The notes: generated by a model from the sequence alone, not told the origin. DNA of 64,000 nt from Mesorhizobium sp. M2E.F.Ca.ET.219.01.1.1 (GCF_004016445.2 NZ_SADT02000001.1:1531630-1595629), one strand, 5' to 3'. Counted from the stretch's first letter, positions 16,756 through 26,184 are shown. Translations and numbers: made by a program.

Positions 16756-16898
16756 GCAAATGGTGCCCATATGATAGATCGATCGGACTATCTTGTCGAT
16801 TTCTTTGGACCGACTGAAATTCGCGACTGTGCTAGCTTGCGCCATTCGGTCCGGCGACCGCCAGACCGTTCGCTCACGCTCGCTTTCATGGACCCGAT
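16756..16898. promoter_or_regulatory. putR-putA divergent control region
   Basis: 143-base intergenic stretch with lower GC than its flanks, containing AGATCGATCGG and nearby repeats. By analogy with other PutR/PutA pairs it should hold the Lrp-type operator and both promoters. No single operator could be fixed by eye. Confidence 0.45.
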
Positions 16899-19800
16899 AT
16901 GTCGCTCGACGCCATCCGCCAGCAGATCCGCGCCAATTATTTGCCCGACGAAGACGAGGCGGTGAAGCGCCTGTCGGCGGCGGCGGGCTTGTCAGCCGAG
17001 GAGCGCAAGGCGATCTCGACCCGCGCCGCCGATCTGGTGCGCGCGGTGCGCGGCTCGACCGATCCCAGGCTGATGGAGGTTTTCCTCTCGGCCTATGGCC
17101 TATCGACCAAGGAAGGCGTGGCGCTGATGTGCCTGGCCGAGGCGCTGCTGCGCGTGCCCGACACCGAAACGATGGACGATCTCATCGCCGACAAGATCGC
17201 GCCGCATGATTGGTCGGCGCATTCGGGCGGCTCAAGCTCGATCTTCGTCAACGCCTCGACCTGGGCGCTGATGCTGACCGGCCGCGTGCTTGATGAAGGC
17301 GAGGGCGGCATCGAAGGCACGCTGCGCGCCATGGTGCGCAGGCTGGGCGAGCCGGTGATCCGCAAGGCGGTCGCCGCGGCGATGCGCGAGATGGGCGAGC
17401 AGTTCGTGCTCGGCCGCACCATCGCCGAGGCGGTCAAGCGCGGCCGGCCGATGACGCAGAAGGGCTATCTCTATTCGTTCGACATGCTGGGCGAGGCGGC
17501 CCGCACCGAGGCCGACGCGCTGCGCTACCACCGCGCCTATGCGGATGCTATCTCGTCGCTCGATGCCGGGTCGAACGGCCCTGACATCCGCTACAATCAC
17601 GGCATTTCGGTCAAGCTCTCAGCGCTGCATCCGCGCTACGAGGTGGCGCAGCGCGAGACCATGCTGCCGGTGATGGCCGAGCGGCTTCTGTCGCTGGCGC
17701 TTGCCGCCCGGCATTCGCGCATGGGCCTCAACATCGACGCCGAGGAAGCCGACCGGCTCGATTTGTCTCTGGATGTCATCGAACGCGTTCTGGCGGAGCC
17801 GGAGCTCGGCGGCTGGGACGGTTTCGGCGTCGTCGTACAAGCCTATGGCCCGCGCGCGGCCTTCGCCATCGACTGGCTCTACGCGCTGGCGAAGAAATAC
17901 GACCGCAGGATCATGGTGCGGCTGGTCAAGGGCGCCTATTGGGACACCGAGATCAAGCGGGCGCAGACGCTCGGGCTCTCCGGCTACCCGGTCTTCACCC
18001 GCAAGGTGAACACCGACGTTTCCTACATCGCCTGCGCGAAGAAGCTTTTGTCGATGACCGACCGCATCTATCCGCAGTTCGCCACGCATAACGCGCATAC
18101 GGTCGCCGCGATCCTCTCGATGGCGAGGGACCGCGACAGCTTCGAGTTCCAGCGCCTGCACGGCATGGGCGAGGCGCTGCATGAAACCGTGCGGCAGGCC
18201 GAAGGCACGCGCTGCCGCATCTATGCGCCGGTCGGCGCGCATTCCGACCTGCTCGCCTATCTGGTCCGGCGTTTGCTGGAAAATGGCGCCAACTCCTCCT
18301 TCGTGCACCAACTGACCGACGAGGAAGTCGAGCCCGAGGAGATCGCGCGCGACCCGCTCACGGCGGTCGAGACGCAAGGGCCGGCGGCCAACCCGGCAAT
18401 CGCGCGTCCAGCCGCGATCTTCGGCGCCGGGCGCCGCAACTCGAAAGGCTTCGACATCACCGACCCGATGACGCTCGCGGCCATCGACAAAGCGAGGGCC
18501 GCGTTTGCTGGCGCTGATAGTTGGCACGCTAAGCCTGTCACCCGCGCGGCCGGCTACGGCAAGCAACGCCAGATCGTCAATCCGGCCAAGCCCGATGAGG
18601 TCGTCGGCACGGTGCATGAGGCGGCGGCCAAGCAGGTGGCGACCGCCGTGCGCATCGCCGTCGACGCGCAGCCCGCCTGGGCGAAGCGCCCGGTTGCGGA
18701 GCGCGCCGCGATCCTCAACCGCGCCGCCGACCTCTACGAGGCCAATGCGGCCGAGTTCTTCGCTCTCGCCACCCGCGAGGCCGGCAAGTCGCTGGCCGAT
18801 GGCGTGGCGGAAGTGCGCGAGGCGGTCGACTTCCTGCGCTATTACGCGGCCGAGGCGGCGAATGCCGAGGTGGGCACCGAGGCGCGCGGCGCGATCGTCT
18901 GCATCTCGCCGTGGAACTTCCCGCTGGCGATCTTCACCGGCCAGATCGCGGCGGCTTTGGTCACCGGCAATTCGGTCATTGCCAAGCCGGCGGAGCAGAC
19001 GCCGCTGATCGCGTTCCGCGCCGTCGAGATGCTGCGCGAGGCCGGCGTGCCGGAGGATGTCATCCAGCTTCTGCCGGGCGACGGCCCGTCGGTCGGCGCG
19101 CCGTTGACCGCCGATCCGCGCATCGCGGGTGTGTGCTTCACCGGCTCGACCGAGGTCGCCAAGCTGATCGAGAAGCAACTGGCCGAGACCGCGGCGCCTG
19201 ATGCCATGCTGATCGCCGAAACCGGCGGCTTGAACGCCATGATCGTCGATTCAACCGCGCTGCCGGAGCAGGCGGTGCGCGACATTCTCGCTTCCGCCTT
19301 CCAGAGTGCGGGGCAGCGCTGCTCTGCGTTGCGCGTGCTCTACGTCCAGAAGGATGTCGAGAAGAAGATGCTGGAGATGCTGAAGGGCGCGATGGAAGCG
19401 CTCAACATCGGCAATCCGTGGGCCATCTCGACCGATGTCGGGCCTGTCATCGACGACGAGGCGCAGGCTTCGATCAGCGACTATTGCAAGAAGAAGGGGC
19501 TGGAAGGCCGGCTGATCGCCAAGCTCGAAGCGCCGGCTTCTGGCCGTTTCGTCGCCCCGCATGTGTTCCGCGTCAAGGGCATCGAGGAGATGGAGCGCGA
19601 GGTGTTCGGCCCGGTGCTGCACGTCGCGACTTTTGACGCCGACGAGATCGACCAGGTGATCGCCGCCATCAACCGCAAGGGCTACGGCCTCACCTTCGGC
19701 CTGCACACGCGCATCGAAGGCCGCGTCCAGCATTTCGTCGACGGCATCCATGCCGGCAACATTTATGTCAACCGCAACCAGATCGGCGCCGTGGTCGGCT

Positions 19801-20507
19801 CGCAGCCCTTCGGCGGCGAGGGGCTTTCGGGCACAGGCCCGAAGGCCGGCGGACCGCATTACCTGCGGCGTTTCCGCAAGGGGCCGGAGGCCGGCACGGA
19901 GGTTGGGGACGGCCACAAGGTGACCGCGACCGAGCTTGCCGACAATCTGCCGGATCCGGCGCTTGGCGGCTGGTCGACGCGGCCGGATCGCGTCGCGATC
20001 CTCCGCAAGCATCTGCGCGGCAAGGGCGCGGCGGCGATCGCCGCTGCGGCAAGCCTCGATTTCGGCCAGGTCGACCTGCCCGGACCGACCGGCGAGGCCA
20101 ATACGCTGTCGCTGGCGCCGCGCGGCCGGGTGCTTTGCCTCGGCCCGGACACTGAGACGCTGCTTGCCCAGACGATCCAGGCGCTCGCCGCCGGCAATGC
20201 GGTGCTGGCGGTGGCGCCGGGCGCACCGGCGGCGCTGTCGGCGCTGACCGGCAAGGGCCTACCGCTGGCGGCGATCGACGGCCGGCCCGATCCGGTCGAG
20301 GCGCGCTCGCTGCGTGTCGATGTCGTCGCCTTCTCCGGCACGCCGGAAGCGGCGCGCATCGTGCGCAAGGTGATCGCCGACCGCGCCGGGCCGATCGTGC
20401 CGCTGGTCAGCGAAGTGCTGAACCCCGCGGCCTACGCGCATGAGCGCGCGGTCTGCGTCGACACGACGGCAGCGGGAGGCAACGCCAGCCTGCTCGCCGC
20501 AGCTTAG
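16899..20507 (+). CDS. putA: Bifunctional proline dehydrogenase / P5C dehydrogenase
   Basis: 1202-residue PutA that oxidises proline to glutamate: an FAD-dependent PRODH domain (about residues 130-470, with LVKGAYWDTEIK and the RLLENGANSSFVHQ end) and an NAD-dependent aldehyde dehydrogenase domain (about 510-990). In the latter ISPWNFPLA, Glu in AETGGLNAMIVD and nucleophile Cys in SAGQRCSALR are present. The C-terminal 200 residues form the ALDH-like domain of long PutA proteins. There is no N-terminal ribbon-helix-helix DNA-binding domain, so control falls to the divergent Lrp-type regulator. Confidence 0.95.
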   Translation: MSLDAIRQQIRANYLPDEDEAVKRLSAAAGLSAEERKAISTRAADLVRAVRGSTDPRLMEVFLSAYGLSTKEGVALMCLAEALLRVPDTETMDDLIADKIAPHDWSAHSGGSSSIFVNASTWALMLTGRVLDEGEGGIEGTLRAMVRRLGEPVIRKAVAAAMREMGEQFVLGRTIAEAVKRGRPMTQKGYLYSFDMLGEAARTEADALRYHRAYADAISSLDAGSNGPDIRYNHGISVKLSALHPRYEVAQRETMLPVMAERLLSLALAARHSRMGLNIDAEEADRLDLSLDVIERVLAEPELGGWDGFGVVVQAYGPRAAFAIDWLYALAKKYDRRIMVRLVKGAYWDTEIKRAQTLGLSGYPVFTRKVNTDVSYIACAKKLLSMTDRIYPQFATHNAHTVAAILSMARDRDSFEFQRLHGMGEALHETVRQAEGTRCRIYAPVGAHSDLLAYLVRRLLENGANSSFVHQLTDEEVEPEEIARDPLTAVETQGPAANPAIARPAAIFGAGRRNSKGFDITDPMTLAAIDKARAAFAGADSWHAKPVTRAAGYGKQRQIVNPAKPDEVVGTVHEAAAKQVATAVRIAVDAQPAWAKRPVAERAAILNRAADLYEANAAEFFALATREAGKSLADGVAEVREAVDFLRYYAAEAANAEVGTEARGAIVCISPWNFPLAIFTGQIAAALVTGNSVIAKPAEQTPLIAFRAVEMLREAGVPEDVIQLLPGDGPSVGAPLTADPRIAGVCFTGSTEVAKLIEKQLAETAAPDAMLIAETGGLNAMIVDSTALPEQAVRDILASAFQSAGQRCSALRVLYVQKDVEKKMLEMLKGAMEALNIGNPWAISTDVGPVIDDEAQASISDYCKKKGLEGRLIAKLEAPASGRFVAPHVFRVKGIEEMEREVFGPVLHVATFDADEIDQVIAAINRKGYGLTFGLHTRIEGRVQHFVDGIHAGNIYVNRNQIGAVVGSQPFGGEGLSGTGPKAGGPHYLRRFRKGPEAGTEVGDGHKVTATELADNLPDPALGGWSTRPDRVAILRKHLRGKGAAAIAAAASLDFGQVDLPGPTGEANTLSLAPRGRVLCLGPDTETLLAQTIQALAAGNAVLAVAPGAPAALSALTGKGLPLAAIDGRPDPVEARSLRVDVVAFSGTPEAARIVRKVIADRAGPIVPLVSEVLNPAAYAHERAVCVDTTAAGGNASLLAAA

Positions 20508-20530
20508 GCGCAGGGCAAAAACGATCTATC

Positions 20531-20553
20531 GAAGGCGCGTGTTAAGCGCCTTC
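20531..20553. terminator. Hairpin between convergent putA and haem monooxygenase genes
   Basis: GAAGGCGC pairs with GCGCCTTC around the 7-base loop GTGTTAA, just after putA and over the stop codon of the convergent gene. On the minus strand a short T tract follows after about 9 bases. Possibly a shared bidirectional terminator. Confidence 0.4.
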
Positions 20554-20856
20554 CACGACCGAAAATCCTTCGAACTGCGGATGGCCCAGGTAATGCACTT
20601 TCGAACCGCCGGCGTTGCGGTGGGCGGCGCGGAAGTTTTCCGATTTGGTCCAGGCGACGAAATCGTCCTGGCTGGCCCAGACCGTGTGCGAGGCAAACAG
20701 CGTGTAGCCCTCGGTCTCATTGACCGGACCGCGCAGCAGGTGGAATTCCTTGAAGCCATGCATCTTGGAGAGGCTCGAATCGCGATTCTCCCAGACGTCC
20801 TCGAAGGCTTCTTCCGAGCCGTTCTGGACCTTGAAGCGGTTCATGGCGATGTACAT
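20542..20856 (-). CDS. hmuQ: IsdG-type haem-degrading monooxygenase (HmuQ-like)
   Basis: 104-residue antibiotic-biosynthesis-monooxygenase-fold protein. The catalytic triad of IsdG-type haem oxygenases is in place as Asn6, Trp69 and His79, and the MYIAMNRFKVQNGSEEAFEDVW start matches this group. In Bradyrhizobium the similar HmuQ and HmuD break down haem taken up by the Hmu system; the same role is inferred. The ATG at 20856 has AAGGAAA close upstream; the frame continues to 20913 without features. It is the last gene of the hmuR-led minus-strand arm. Confidence 0.87.
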   Translation of the reverse strand: MYIAMNRFKVQNGSEEAFEDVWENRDSSLSKMHGFKEFHLLRGPVNETEGYTLFASHTVWASQDDFVAWTKSENFRAAHRNAGGSKVHYLGHPQFEGFSVVEGA

Positions 20857-20909
20857 TGGTTTCCTTTCGAAATGGCGAGTCGAGGGTGATGATTTGGGGG
20901 CGGGGGCTT

Positions 20910-21983
20910 TCAAAACGGGCCGATCGCACCGGTGAATTCCAGGCGGTTTCCGATCTTCGCCGGGATGGGAGGGAAGGGCGCCGCCTTGCGCACGAAGCCA
21001 AGGACGATCTGATCGAAAGTGTCCGAACCTGAGCTTTCGACGACACGCAGCTCGTCTATGGTGCCCTGTTTGCCGATGACGAACGTGACGACCGTGTTGC
21101 TGCGTGCCGAAGCCTGCAGCGAAGGCGGGACGGCCCGGTAGACGCGGCCGAGCTTGCGGATCACATCGCTGCGGTAATTGTCTTCCGCCCTGGTGCCCGC
21201 CTCGTTCTGCCTCTTGCCTTTGCTGACTGCCGGCTCGGACCGGGTCTGACCATCGGCAGCACCGCTCTTTTCAGCCGTTAGCGGGTTAGCGGCCGCCGGC
21301 CTTGCAGCGGGGACTGGCGGTTGTGCCGGCGTCGGCGGATGGCTGGCGCTTTGCTGCTGTTGAGCAGGGGTAGTCTCAGTCGGCCTCGTGTCCGGCGCTA
21401 CGCTGTCGGCGTCGTTCCTAGGCGCGTCGGTGACGAGTATGTCCGGATCGACCGGGGGCTTGTTGGGCTCGGCCCGTGTTTCCACGGCTTCGACCGGCGG
21501 CGTCTTTTCAGCCGGCGGTGCCGCTTCGGCTGGCGGCATCGGTTTCGCCGGCGGCCGGGGAGGCGGCACCAAGGCGACGTTGATCGACTGCTGCTCAGGG
21601 TTGAGGGCGCTGCCGGCAACGTTGGCGCCGGATCGATCGCTGCCTTCCGCCTGCGCCGGATCCTGGAGATTGGCCTTCGAGCCCGGCGAGATCAGGAAGG
21701 CGGCGGCCACCGCGCCGTGGACCAGGCATGATGCGGCAATCGCCATCGTCCACTTGCCATGTTCGCCGCGCGGGCGTGGTCCGGCCAACGCCTCGCCGGG
21801 AGCGGCCGTCAAAACGCTGTCGGTATCCGGGATGTCGCTGGTGTCCTGCATGGCGCGGGCCGGAAACTGCCGCGACAAGCGGGAAATTGTCAAATCAAGA
21901 TCGGTTGCCGCAAACAGCGCGACACGCATTCCAGGCGAAGGCCGGAGAACGGCGTTGCGCGCGAGTGCCGGCTCCATCTCCAC
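20910..21983 (-). CDS. tonB: TonB energy transducer for haem uptake
   Basis: Inner-membrane protein that drives the outer-membrane haem receptor. A membrane anchor (WTMAIAASCLVHGAVAAAFLI) is followed by a Pro/Ala/Glu-rich periplasm-spanning region (VPPPRPPAKPMPP and on) and a C-terminal TonB domain with YRAVPPSLQASA, VVTFVIGKQGTIDELRVVESSG and FPPIP. The start is uncertain: GTG 21983 is 7 bases after the preceding stop and would allow coupled translation, while ATG 21851 would give a more usual short cytoplasmic tail. The first 44 residues show no known motif. Confidence 0.86.
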   Translation of the reverse strand: MEMEPALARNAVLRPSPGMRVALFAATDLDLTISRLSRQFPARAMQDTSDIPDTDSVLTAAPGEALAGPRPRGEHGKWTMAIAASCLVHGAVAAAFLISPGSKANLQDPAQAEGSDRSGANVAGSALNPEQQSINVALVPPPRPPAKPMPPAEAAPPAEKTPPVEAVETRAEPNKPPVDPDILVTDAPRNDADSVAPDTRPTETTPAQQQQSASHPPTPAQPPVPAARPAAANPLTAEKSGAADGQTRSEPAVSKGKRQNEAGTRAEDNYRSDVIRKLGRVYRAVPPSLQASARSNTVVTFVIGKQGTIDELRVVESSGSDTFDQIVLGFVRKAAPFPPIPAKIGNRLEFTGAIGPF

Positions 21984-21990
21984 GGCCGAT

Positions 21991-22443
21991 TCAGACCCCG
22001 AAAGCGATGCTGGTCCTGGTAGATGTCTTCAGGCCACGCATGCAGGCGGCCGGCTCGACGCCGGTGCCGGCGCATTCGGTCGCGCTGTTAATCAGCACGC
22101 GGCTGAGCTTGCCGCAGTCGGCGCCGGCAAGGTCGAAGCGGGTGACCTTGGTCTTGCCGGCCGGCAGGTCCTTGAAATCGAGCACGGTGAGGCGGTCGAC
22201 GACGCCGGCCTCCTTGAACAGCGCGATCTCGAAAGCCGCCTTCGACAGGTCGGCGCCGAGCGCGTTGTTGACGACGAAGGTCAGCCGGCAGCCTTTGTCC
22301 GAAGGCTGCGCCGCGTTGAGCTCGAGGCTCAATGCCGCACCTTGGGCCGGAGCCGGCGCGGACTGAGCCCACGCCGGCGCTAGGCTGAGCGACATCGCCA
22401 GTGCCGAGGTCAAGAGGCGAAGCGGTGTCGTCGGGCTTTTCAT
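21991..22443 (-). CDS. Exported protein of unknown function in the haem operon
   Basis: 150-residue protein with a clear signal peptide (LLTSALAMSLSLAPAWA) and a small beta-rich mature domain (residues 35-150). Four cysteines (in DKGCRL, GADCGK, TECAGT and AACMRG) could form two disulfides. It lies 3 bases after hmuR and 7 bases before tonB on the same strand, so it is almost certainly co-expressed with haem uptake. I do not recognise a named family. A periplasmic helper for the receptor-TonB system is a guess from position only. Confidence 0.8.
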   Translation of the reverse strand: MKSPTTPLRLLTSALAMSLSLAPAWAQSAPAPAQGAALSLELNAAQPSDKGCRLTFVVNNALGADLSKAAFEIALFKEAGVVDRLTVLDFKDLPAGKTKVTRFDLAGADCGKLSRVLINSATECAGTGVEPAACMRGLKTSTRTSIAFGV

Positions 22444-22446
22444 CCC

Positions 22447-24663
22447 TCAGCCCCCGAAGCGCATGGTTGCCGCCAGCTTCAGCGTGACGCCAGGCTCGTA
22501 GAGAACTGCGGTCGTGCTTCCGTTGAGCGGGTTGGTGTATTTGACGTCGAAGAGATTGTCGGAGCGGAAGTCGAGCTTGAGCTTGTCCGTCGCCTGGTAG
22601 CTGGCGAAGGCGTTGACCAGGGTGAAGTCCTTGGCCACCGGATTGCCCTTGGGCTTGCCGTTGTATTGCACTTCGCCGCCGACGGTCAGCTTGTCCTCGA
22701 GGAAGCGCAAGCCGAGCTGCGCCGTCACCTGCGAGGAGGGGATGGTGGCGAGGTCGGCCCGCTCGCCCTGATACGAGATGGTGTGGCCGTTGATGATGGA
22801 GGCCGACAGTCCGGCATAGCCCCAGCCGGCGTCGTAGACGCTTTCCAGCTCGAAGCCGTTGATCTTGGCCTTGGCGAAGTTCTGGTACTGGAAGCAGATC
22901 GGAATGCCTGGGCCGAACGGACAGCCGCTGGTCGGGTCGAAGGGCGAGAGCGTCACGCCGTCGATATAGTCGTCGACATTGTTGTTGAAATAGGCGGCCT
23001 TGAGCCGCAGCGCGTCGCCGCCTTCGATGATGTCGTTCTGCTTGTAGTTGACGCCGAACTCGACGGTCTTGCCGGTCTCGGGCTTCAAGTTCGGATTGGG
23101 CAGGAACGGGAAGCTGACGCCGGCGGGATGGTTACCGCTGATCAGCGTTTCGGTCAGCGAGGGCGAGCGGTAGCCTTCGGCATAGGTGCCATAGAATTGC
23201 AGGCCGGCCAGTCCGACGGTTTCAAAGGGCGAGACACCGACGGTGATGCGCGGCGAAACCCGGTCGCCGGAGGTCTCGTTCGTGTCGTCCTTCAGGCTGT
23301 AACTATCGTAGCGCAGGCCGCCAATGACCTCGAGCCACTCCCAGGTCAGCTTGTCCTGAATGTAGGCGCCGGACACGTTGCGCTTGCCCGACGGCGTATA
23401 AAAACTGTCGCCGCCGGCGCTGCCGCCGGTATCGACATCGTCGCCGACCCAATCGCCGCCATAGGTCAGCTCATGTGCGACGCTCGCCATCTCGAAGCGC
23501 GACGTGTTCCAGATGTCGATGCCGGTCGTGCCGACATCGAAGGTGGACAGCGAGCCGGCCGGCAGCACCACGGGCAGGCCAGTGGTCGGATCGAAGCGGT
23601 TCTGCGCGGTAAGCGTCGTCAGGTCGAGCAAGGTCTTGTTGTAGGAGGCGTTGATGTGCAGGTCGAGCCAACTCTTGGCGTCGTCGGTGATGTTGTAGCG
23701 GGCGGTAAAAGTGTTCGACTTCAGATCGACATCGTTGGCAGGCACGCCGCCGCTGGTCTCGGTCCAGCCGTCCTTGGAGCCGACCCAACCGAGCTTCAAT
23801 TCGCTGTTCTCGGTCGGGCGTATTGTGGTCTTGAGCATGCCGCTCAGCACACCGAAACCGGTGCCGGCAACGGTGTCGCCGCCGCCGTTCTTGTAGTCGC
23901 CATAGTCGCGGTAGACGATGTTGCCGAGAACATCCCAGTTGTCGTTGATCTTGTAGGCGCCGGTGGCGCTGGTGGTCCACCCCTTGCCGTTGCTTTCATA
24001 GCGCCCGGTCAGCGAGCCGGCCCAGGTCTCTTCCGGCCTGAGGAAATCCGCGGCGTCCTTGGTGTCGAAGAAGACGACGCCGCCGATGGCGCCGGAGCCG
24101 TAGGTGTTGGCGACCGGACCGCGGATGACGTCGACCGACTTGATGAGCTCGGGATCGACATAGAAGGTCGACTGCGTGCCGTGGTCGGAGCGTTGGAAAT
24201 CCTGCCTAGCGCCGTCGACGATCACCGCGACGCGGCCGAAATCCTGCAGGCCGCGGATGTTGATGCTCGAAGAGACACGCCGCGCGTCGGCCTGCACGGC
24301 GACGCCGGGCACGCCGAGCAGCATCTCGTTCGGCGTCGTCGCCATGCGGCGGTCGAGCTGTTCCCGGTCGACATGGCTGGCCGAGGCCAGCGACTGGATC
24401 GCCGTTTCGCCGGTGCGGCTGATGACGAGGATCTTGTCGAGCAGGGTTCCTTCGGCGGCGGCCTTCTCATCAGCCCTCTTTTTCTGCTCGGCCTGCTGGT
24501 CGGCTGCCGGCTGCACGGCCTGTTGAGCTTTTGCCGCTGATACGCTGATTGCGATCGCCGCCGCTCCGGCCATCAAGATGGCAATGCCGCATGCCATCGA
24601 TTGGAAGCCCGGACCCGCGCTATTGCCCGCCAGGCCCGTCCGTCCCCAAGTCACCAACCCCAT
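22447..24663 (-). CDS. hmuR: TonB-dependent haem/haemoglobin receptor HmuR
   Basis: 738-residue outer-membrane receptor. After a signal peptide ending near AAKAQQ it has a TonB-box region (TLLDKILVIS), a plug domain (PNEMLLGVPGVAVQADARRVSSSINIRGLQDFGRVAVIVDG in essence) and a 22-strand-type barrel ending in the aromatic-like terminus LKLAATMRFGG. It contains the haemoglobin/haem receptor features YVDPELIKSVDVIRGP and a SGAIGGVVFFDT turn. The gene heads a minus-strand arm (receptor, unknown exported protein, tonB, hmuQ) and diverges from hmuP across an iron-box region. Confidence 0.92.
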   Translation of the reverse strand: MGLVTWGRTGLAGNSAGPGFQSMACGIAILMAGAAAIAISVSAAKAQQAVQPAADQQAEQKKRADEKAAAEGTLLDKILVISRTGETAIQSLASASHVDREQLDRRMATTPNEMLLGVPGVAVQADARRVSSSINIRGLQDFGRVAVIVDGARQDFQRSDHGTQSTFYVDPELIKSVDVIRGPVANTYGSGAIGGVVFFDTKDAADFLRPEETWAGSLTGRYESNGKGWTTSATGAYKINDNWDVLGNIVYRDYGDYKNGGGDTVAGTGFGVLSGMLKTTIRPTENSELKLGWVGSKDGWTETSGGVPANDVDLKSNTFTARYNITDDAKSWLDLHINASYNKTLLDLTTLTAQNRFDPTTGLPVVLPAGSLSTFDVGTTGIDIWNTSRFEMASVAHELTYGGDWVGDDVDTGGSAGGDSFYTPSGKRNVSGAYIQDKLTWEWLEVIGGLRYDSYSLKDDTNETSGDRVSPRITVGVSPFETVGLAGLQFYGTYAEGYRSPSLTETLISGNHPAGVSFPFLPNPNLKPETGKTVEFGVNYKQNDIIEGGDALRLKAAYFNNNVDDYIDGVTLSPFDPTSGCPFGPGIPICFQYQNFAKAKINGFELESVYDAGWGYAGLSASIINGHTISYQGERADLATIPSSQVTAQLGLRFLEDKLTVGGEVQYNGKPKGNPVAKDFTLVNAFASYQATDKLKLDFRSDNLFDVKYTNPLNGSTTAVLYEPGVTLKLAATMRFGG

Positions 24664-24864
24664 GCCCCAACTCCAGATTTTCAGGCTCGTAGCTGGCTGG
24701 CCAGTGGCTCGCTCGCATTTTTGATCACGTCCGGCGTCTTAAATGTTGACTCATTTACTCCGGTAATGCACTGACTAGTAAACATGATTATTCGAGTCAA
24801 GAATTGAATCGGCAATTTATGAGGCTGCGGCCAAGGCAGCCGTCAGAGGAAAGGGACCGACCCG
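24664..24864. promoter_or_regulatory. Divergent hmuR-hmuP promoter region
   Basis: 201-base AT-richer spacer between the two arms of the haem locus. On the minus strand TTGACT (24800-24795) is followed 17 bases later by TAGTCA, a plausible promoter for hmuR overlapping the iron box. On the plus strand another TTGACT begins near 24745, a possible -35 for hmuP without a clear -10. Confidence 0.55.
24785..24799. promoter_or_regulatory. RirA-type iron-responsive operator (TGA-N9-TCA)
   Basis: TGATTATTCGAGTCA fits the rhizobial IRO box pattern TGA-N9-TCA bound by RirA under iron-replete conditions. It overlaps the probable -35 of hmuR and lies 66 bases before hmuP, so it could repress both arms. 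A RirA gene is encoded about 4 kb away in this same island. Confidence 0.65.
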
Positions 24865-25071
24865 ATGAACATGCACAATCCCAACGATTTCCGCTATCGC
24901 GTTCGCCGTCCGGAAGACGCGCAGATGCGCTACGAACGCGTGCCTTTGGCGGTGAGGACGCTCTCCAGCAACACGCTATTCCAGGGCGAGCATGAGATCG
25001 GCATCGAGCATCATGGCGCGCTCTACCGCTTGAAGATCACCCGCCAGGGCAAGCTGATCTTCAACAAGTGA
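24865..25071 (+). CDS. hmuP: Hemin uptake protein HmuP (HemP family)
   Basis: 68-residue basic protein of the HemP/HmuP family; the diagnostic C-terminal half SSNTLFQGEHEIGIEHHGALYRLKITRQGKLIFNK (split here by function, not spacing) is intact. In Bradyrhizobium and Sinorhizobium HmuP is needed for expression of the haem receptor, acting as a co-activator at the receptor promoter. GAGGAAAGGGA lies upstream of the ATG. It is the first gene of the plus-strand arm hmuP-S-T-U-V. Confidence 0.9.
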   Translation: MNMHNPNDFRYRVRRPEDAQMRYERVPLAVRTLSSNTLFQGEHEIGIEHHGALYRLKITRQGKLIFNK

Positions 25072-25117
25072 CCCGAAGCGGCAGACGAGCAGACATCAGG
25101 CATCACAGGTGAACGAT

Positions 25118-26173
25118 ATGGACCAGCGCGTAAAACCGTCGCCGGAGGAAATCCGGCGGGCGCGAGAAGAAAATCCGAAAATGCGGGAGCGCGATCTTTC
25201 GGCGCAACTGGGCATTTCGGAAGCGGAACTGGTCGCGGCGCAATGCGGCGTCGGCGCGGTGCGCGTCGAGCCGCGCGTCAACGACCTTTTGACCGGCCTC
25301 GAGGCGGTCGGCGAGGTGATGGCGCTGACGCGCAACGAAAGCGCCGTGCATGAAAAGATCGGCGTCTACGACAAGGTCGTCACCGGCAACCACAACGCCA
25401 TGGTGCTTGGTGAAAACATCGACCTGCGCATCTTCCCGAAAGTCTGGGCGCATGGCTTTGCCGTCGAGAAGCGCGACGATGGCGAGATCCGCCGCAGCCT
25501 GCAGTTCTTCGACGCGGCAGGCGAGGCGATGCACAAGGTGCATCTGCGCCCGGCCTCCAACCTCTATGCCTACCAGAAACTGGTGGCGAGCCTCGAATCG
25601 TCGAACCAGGAGCCGGCCGTCGCGATCCTCCCAAGCGCCGCGGAAGGAGAGGGCGAGGGGCAGGGTTCGGTTGCCTCGACCGACGAGCTGCGCGACCGCT
25701 GGAGCCGGCTGACCGACGTGCATCAGTTCTTCGGCATGCTGAAGACGCTGAAGCTCAGCCGCCGCGAGGCGGTGCGCATGGTGGGCCAGGACTATGCCTG
25801 GCTGCTCGACAAGGACGCGGTCAGCGCCATGTTCCATCACGCCGCTGCAGGCGGGATGCCCATCATGTGCTTCGTCGGCAACCGCGGCTGCATCCAGATC
25901 CATTCCGGCCCGGTCAAGTCGGTCAAGCCGATGGGGCCATGGATCAACGTCCTCGACAAGACCTTCCACCTGCATCTGAGGACCGATCACATCCACGAGG
26001 TCTGGGCGGTGCGAAAGCCGACCAAGGACGGCCATGTCACCTCGCTGGAGGCTTATGACCCCAAAGGCGGCATGATCATCCAGTTCTTCGGCAAGCGTCA
26101 TGAAGGCGAAGGCGAGCGGGAAGACTGGCGTTTCCTGGCCGAGAACCTGCCCCGCAGCCCCACCGCTGCATAA
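25118..26173 (+). CDS. hmuS: HmuS, cytoplasmic haem-handling protein
   Basis: 351-residue protein of the HemS/HmuS/ChuX family with two tandem related halves (about residues 30-170 and 190-340). These proteins bind haem after import and pass it on or help break it down. Recognisable segments are GAVRVEPRVNDLL, NHNAMVLGENIDLRIFPK in the first half and GNRGCIQIHSGPVKSV and FHLHLRTDHI in the second. ATG 25118 is preferred over GTG 25109 because AGGTGA sits at the right distance before it. Confidence 0.9.
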   Translation: MDQRVKPSPEEIRRAREENPKMRERDLSAQLGISEAELVAAQCGVGAVRVEPRVNDLLTGLEAVGEVMALTRNESAVHEKIGVYDKVVTGNHNAMVLGENIDLRIFPKVWAHGFAVEKRDDGEIRRSLQFFDAAGEAMHKVHLRPASNLYAYQKLVASLESSNQEPAVAILPSAAEGEGEGQGSVASTDELRDRWSRLTDVHQFFGMLKTLKLSRREAVRMVGQDYAWLLDKDAVSAMFHHAAAGGMPIMCFVGNRGCIQIHSGPVKSVKPMGPWINVLDKTFHLHLRTDHIHEVWAVRKPTKDGHVTSLEAYDPKGGMIIQFFGKRHEGEGEREDWRFLAENLPRSPTAA

Positions 26174-26184
26174 GGTAGCACCCA

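Noticed and set aside
17619..19178. 519-residue frame antisense to putA
   Set aside because: Arg/Asp-rich mirror of putA codons, no motif.
22666..24540. 624-residue frame antisense to hmuR
   Set aside because: Shadow of a long gene in GC-rich DNA.
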